The notes beneath the pieces are model-generated. The model ran no database searches. It worked only from the letters and a program-made list of their open reading frames with translations, and was not told where the DNA came from. From contig NZ_JAATVW010000009.1 in assembly GCF_011947225.1 (NCBI RefSeq), forward strand, positions 62,001 through 126,000: a DNA stretch of 64,000 nt, read 5' to 3'. This DNA comes from Planosporangium flavigriseum (GTDB lineage: Bacteria > Actinomycetota > Actinomycetes > Mycobacteriales > Micromonosporaceae). Below, one piece after another: positions 61,121 to 64,000 of the stretch. Both the position numbers and the translations under genes were made by a program. Each line of letters begins with the position of its first letter. The first letter of the stretch is position 1.

Positions 61121-62196
61121 CTTCTCCCCACATCCTCTGGATCGACGACCCGGCCGCGCCCGGCAACCGGGTGCTGGGCGGCAAGTTCGGCAGTCTGGCG
61201 GAGATGACCAAGGCCGGCTTCGCCGTACCGCCCGGCTTCGGCATCACCACCACCGCGTACCGGCACTTCCTGGAGGCCGCCGGGCTGGCCGAGCGGGCGC
61301 GGCAGGTGCGCGCCCAGGCAGCCACTGCCGACCTCGCCGCGGTCACCGCGCTGAGCGCCGAATTCACCGCCGAGATCGAGGCCGCGCCGCTACCGGCCGA
61401 CCTCGAGCAGGCGGTCCGCGACGCGTACGCGGAGCTGGAGCGGCGCACCGGCACCTCGTTGGTCCCGGTCGCCGTGCGCTCCAGTGGCGAGTCCGAGGAC
61501 CTGGCGGGTGCGAGCTTCGCCGGCCAGTACGACACCTACCTGTGGGTCCGGGGCGCCGACGAGGTGCTGACCTATCTGCGCAAGTGCTGGGCCGGCATGT
61601 TCGGCACGGCGGTGCTGACCTACCGACCCGACGGGCACGAGGTCGTCGCGGGCGACCACGGCATCTGCGTCGGCGTGCAGCAGATGGTCGAGGCCCGGTC
61701 GGCCGGGGTCATGTTCACCCTCGACCCCGTGACCGGCGACCGGTCGAAGATTGTCATCGAGGGCTGCTGGGGACTGGGGGAGGGCGTCGTCAAGGGCGAC
61801 ATCACCCCCAGCCGGTACACAGTGGACAAGGTGACGTTCGAGATCGTCACCCGCGCGCTGAGCCGGCAGGAGGTGCAGTACCGCTTCGACCCCACCACCA
61901 AGGTGGTTGGGCTGCTGCCGGTCGACGCCGACCGGCAGGACGCCCCCTGCCTGGACGACTCGCACATCAACGAGCTCGCGAAGCTCGCCAAGCGGATCGA
62001 ACAGCACCGGGGCGCCCCGCAGGACATCGAGTGGGCGGTCGCCGAGTCCGGCGACGTCCACGTCCTGCAGGTACGGCCGGAGACGGTCTGGAGCCAGCGC
62101 AAGCCCGAGGCGCCAATCCTGGAGAAGAAGTCGGCCGTCGACCACGTCCTGATGCGCTTCTCCGGCGGCAAGCTCGCCACGAAGGCGGGATCGTGA
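61117..62196 (+). CDS. PEP/pyruvate-binding (ATP-grasp) subunit, PpsB-like
   Basis: 359 residues from GTG 61117, overlapping the previous stop by 4 bases, with GAGGAGG upstream. It is the N-terminal ATP-grasp domain of PEP synthase/PPDK: GGKFGSLAEMTKAGFAVPPG, VRSSGESEDLAGASFAGQYD, GVQQMVEARSAGVMFTLDPV, and VLQVRPETVWSQ at the end. The size fits phenylphosphate synthase PpsB, which phosphorylates the partner His with ATP giving AMP and Pi. With the preceding protein it would make a dedicated substrate-phosphorylating enzyme. Confidence 0.85.
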   Translation: MTSPHILWIDDPAAPGNRVLGGKFGSLAEMTKAGFAVPPGFGITTTAYRHFLEAAGLAERARQVRAQAATADLAAVTALSAEFTAEIEAAPLPADLEQAVRDAYAELERRTGTSLVPVAVRSSGESEDLAGASFAGQYDTYLWVRGADEVLTYLRKCWAGMFGTAVLTYRPDGHEVVAGDHGICVGVQQMVEARSAGVMFTLDPVTGDRSKIVIEGCWGLGEGVVKGDITPSRYTVDKVTFEIVTRALSRQEVQYRFDPTTKVVGLLPVDADRQDAPCLDDSHINELAKLAKRIEQHRGAPQDIEWAVAESGDVHVLQVRPETVWSQRKPEAPILEKKSAVDHVLMRFSGGKLATKAGS

Positions 62197-62218
62197 AGGC
62201 TGCGTCGTGAAGGCCGCT
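62191..62218 (+). repeat. 14-bp tandem duplication at a gene junction
   Basis: TCGTGAAGGC at 62191-62200 is repeated at 62205-62214. The first copy places a GTGA at the upstream stop codon as in the other junctions of this operon; the 14-base insertion shifts it out of frame and moves the start to the second copy (62207). Confidence 0.6.
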
Positions 62219-63082
62219 TACTTCTCCTACCACCGGCCGGCGTCCGTCGAGGAGGCCGTGACCTACCTCGACGAGTACGGCGGCGGCGCCCGGGTGATCG
62301 CGGGCGGCCAGAGCCTCGTGCCGATGATGAACATGCGGCTCTGGCGCCCGCTCGCCCTGGTCGACATCAACGGCATCGACGAGCTCACGCACATCCGGGC
62401 CGACGGCAGCGCCACCGCGCTCGGCGCGCTGGTGCGCTACTCGACGATCGAGCGGGACCCGGTCGTCGCCGAGCGGCTGCCGGTACTGGCCCACATCGTC
62501 CGGTACATCGGCGACCGGCAGGTCCGCAACCGCGGCACCATCGGCGGCAGCCTGGTGCAGGCCGACCCCACCGGGGAGATGCCGCTGGCGTGCCTCGTGC
62601 TCGGGGCCATGGTACGGGTGGTCGGGCCGGAGGGCGTACGGGAGATCCCGCTGTCGGAGCTGTACGAGGGCTCCTACGCCGCCGCCCTGGAGCCCGAGGA
62701 GCTGCTGACCGAGATCGTCTTCCCGGCCTCGCCGCAGCACTTCGCGTTCACCGAGGTCACCCGCAGGCACAACGACTTCGCCGTGGTCAGCGTCCTCGCC
62801 ACCGGGAACCGGGGCGCCGACGGGCGCTGGCGCGACGTGCGGATCGGGCTCGGCGGCGTCGCCGATACGCCGGTGCTCGCATCAGCCGCCGGTGCGGCGC
62901 TGGCGGGCACCGACCTGGCCGACGACGCCATCCGCGCCGCCGCGGAGTTGGCCGTCGACGTCATCGACCCGCCGTCGGACATCCGGGCCTCGGCGGAGTA
63001 CCGCCGCCACCTCGTTCCCGTACACGTTCGCCGGGTGCTCACGCAGCTGCGTGACGCCCCGCTGCAAGGAGAAACTGCATGA
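62207..63082 (+). CDS. FAD-binding medium subunit of a molybdenum hydroxylase (CoxM/XDH type)
   Basis: 291 residues. FAD_binding_5 features: FSYHRPASVEEAVTYLDEYG, RVIAGGQSLVPMMNMRLWRP, the second motif RNRGTIGGSLVQADPTGEMP, and a CO dehydrogenase-like C-terminal domain with VTRRHNDFAVVSVLATGNRG. It is the flavin subunit of xanthine dehydrogenase/CO dehydrogenase-type enzymes that hydroxylate heterocycles or aldehydes. The matching large and iron-sulfur subunits are not in the window and probably follow to the right. Overlaps CoxG by 4 bases. Confidence 0.92.
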   Translation: MKAAYFSYHRPASVEEAVTYLDEYGGGARVIAGGQSLVPMMNMRLWRPLALVDINGIDELTHIRADGSATALGALVRYSTIERDPVVAERLPVLAHIVRYIGDRQVRNRGTIGGSLVQADPTGEMPLACLVLGAMVRVVGPEGVREIPLSELYEGSYAAALEPEELLTEIVFPASPQHFAFTEVTRRHNDFAVVSVLATGNRGADGRWRDVRIGLGGVADTPVLASAAGAALAGTDLADDAIRAAAELAVDVIDPPSDIRASAEYRRHLVPVHVRRVLTQLRDAPLQGETA

Positions 63083-63756
63083 AGCTTCGCGAGGAGTTCC
63101 AGGTCGCCAAGCCGGTCGGCGACGTGTGGAGCTTTTTCGAGCAGCCCGAGCGGGTCGCGGCGTGCCTGCCCGGCGTCGAGAACGTGACGGTGGTCGACCC
63201 CGACAACGTCAACGTGCGGGCCACCCAGAGCCTCGGCCCGATGAAGGCCACGTTCGACGCCAAGATCAAGATCAATGAGCGGGTACCCGGTGAACTGATC
63301 GCCTTCACCGCGACCGGCCGCACCGTGAAGGGCGCGCTCGGCAACGTGCGCGCCGGGGTCAGCGTCCAGCTTGCCCCGGTCAACGGCAGCGCCACCGGGG
63401 TCGTCGTCGAGGGCGACGTCGTCCTCGCCGGCGCGCTCGGCAGCGTCGGGCAGAAGGTCGTCTCGAAGCAGGCCGGCAAGGTGACCGCTGAGTTCGCCCG
63501 CAACCTGGACATCATGCTCAACGGCGGCCGGCTCGACGACGTGGCGGCGAAGGACGCAGCGGCGAAACCGCGGCAGCGCGCCGCCGTGGTGACGGAGCCG
63601 ATCCCGGCGGCCGTGCCGTCAGTGGCGCCGCAGCCGGTCGCGCAGTACGTGCCGGCGCCGGCCGACCCATGGTCGCGCGCCGCCGCCGCGCTGAGCCTCG
63701 TCTCGGCGCTGGTCAGCATCGCCGTCCTGATCGTCGTCCTGGGAGGTGCCCGGTGA
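63079..63756 (+). CDS. CoxG-like SRPBCC protein with C-terminal membrane anchor
   Basis: 225 residues. The N-terminal about 145 residues are the CoxG/SRPBCC domain (FQVAKPVGDVWSFFEQPERV, AACLPGVENVTVVDPDNVNV, VVLAGALGSVGQKVVSKQAG, VTAEFARNLDIML). A Pro/Ala linker leads to a C-terminal helix (AAALSLVSALVSIAVLIVVL). In CO dehydrogenase clusters CoxG recruits the molybdenum hydroxylase to the membrane. The stop overlaps the next start in GTGA. Confidence 0.9.
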   Translation: MKLREEFQVAKPVGDVWSFFEQPERVAACLPGVENVTVVDPDNVNVRATQSLGPMKATFDAKIKINERVPGELIAFTATGRTVKGALGNVRAGVSVQLAPVNGSATGVVVEGDVVLAGALGSVGQKVVSKQAGKVTAEFARNLDIMLNGGRLDDVAAKDAAAKPRQRAAVVTEPIPAAVPSVAPQPVAQYVPAPADPWSRAAAALSLVSALVSIAVLIVVLGGAR

Positions 63757-64000
63757 GCGGGATCGTGCTGCCGGTCGCGCCCGAGGTGGCGCTCGACACC
63801 GACCTGGAGCGGGCCGCCGCGGCGTGGATCCGCCCGTACGACCAGGCCTGGCACCTGATGCGGGCGCGGGACTGGCTGGTGCACATCGCGCCGGACGCGA
63901 GCCTGGAGATGCGGCTCGCGGCGATGGTCCACGACATCGAGCGGATGTTCCCCGGCAGCCCCAAGATGAACATGGCCACGCAAGCCTGGGACGACCCGTA
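63753..64000 (+). CDS. HD-domain-like protein, 3' end outside window
   Basis: 83 codons visible from GTG 63753, overlapping the CoxG stop, with GGGAGGTG upstream. The visible part has RPYDQAWHLMRARDWLVHIA and LEMRLAAMVHDIERMFPGSP, the two metal-binding His and His-Asp sites of an HD-type phosphohydrolase arranged as in HD domains. The substrate is unknown. The overlap chain shows it belongs to the phosphotransferase/hydroxylase operon. Confidence 0.6.
   Translation, partial: MSGIVLPVAPEVALDTDLERAAAAWIRPYDQAWHLMRARDWLVHIAPDASLEMRLAAMVHDIERMFPGSPKMNMATQAWDDP

Noticed and set aside
1-64000. CRISPR array, tRNA or rRNA genes, complete insertion sequence
   Set aside because: No regularly spaced repeats, cloverleaf sequences, rRNA segments or transposase genes were found by eye; subtle tRNAs could be missed.

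Overview
The window is very GC-rich and densely coded, with frequent GTG starts. It carries marker families of filamentous actinobacteria: a nitrate/nitrite-sensor-type histidine kinase, a DUF4193 zinc-ribbon protein, a Ser/Thr kinase, LLM-class (F420- or flavin-type) oxidoreductases and a PucR regulator. A member of the Micromonosporaceae or a close relative is the best guess; this is inference from gene content. No rRNA, tRNA, CRISPR array or intact mobile element was seen.

Layout. 1-11.3 kb holds housekeeping and signalling genes: a partial sensor kinase, DUF4193, a DEAD-box helicase, a methyltransferase, a cold-shock protein with a clear terminator, an alpha/beta hydrolase, a YchJ-like protein, a LysR/MFS pair and a membrane Ser/Thr kinase with a carbohydrate-binding-like ectodomain. 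A second MFS paralogue follows. 13.0-22.6 kb is a catabolic/import cluster: a beta-propeller LVIVD protein, a LysR regulator, an acyl-CoA-dehydrogenase-fold monooxygenase, a five-gene branched-chain-type ABC importer and a flavin reductase. A 31-bp element is repeated with identical spacing upstream of the propeller and monooxygenase genes. 22.6-38.9 kb is a patchwork: DUF3500, a pair of small genes, an XRE regulator divergent from a GOLPH3-like/pseudo-epimerase pair, several regulator-enzyme pairs, an integrase remnant, an ArsR/P1B-4 metal-export locus, an unknown membrane protein with a 40-codon partner, and a CHRD-like/CopC-like pair.

38.9-46.8 kb is a LysR-controlled operon: an atypical M19 dipeptidase homologue, RidA, a complete polar-amino-acid ABC importer and two proteins of unknown function. 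An S9 peptidase follows.

49-64 kb looks like one large catabolic island in two divergent blocks. The minus block is an NCS1 nucleobase-type permease, an LLM oxidoreductase, an M24 peptidase, a threonine-synthase-like PLP enzyme and a second LLM oxidoreductase, all coupled by 4-8 bp overlaps and facing a PucR regulator. The other block has a GntR regulator and an Amt-like transporter lacking both pore histidines, divergent from an isochorismatase-fold amidohydrolase, a two-gene PEP-synthase-like phosphotransferase resembling phenylphosphate synthase PpsA/PpsB, a molybdenum-hydroxylase FAD subunit, CoxG and an HD-domain protein cut by the window end. I infer import, ATP-dependent activation, hydroxylation and amide hydrolysis of an unidentified N-containing or aromatic heterocycle. 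This is the best candidate for an undescribed system here.
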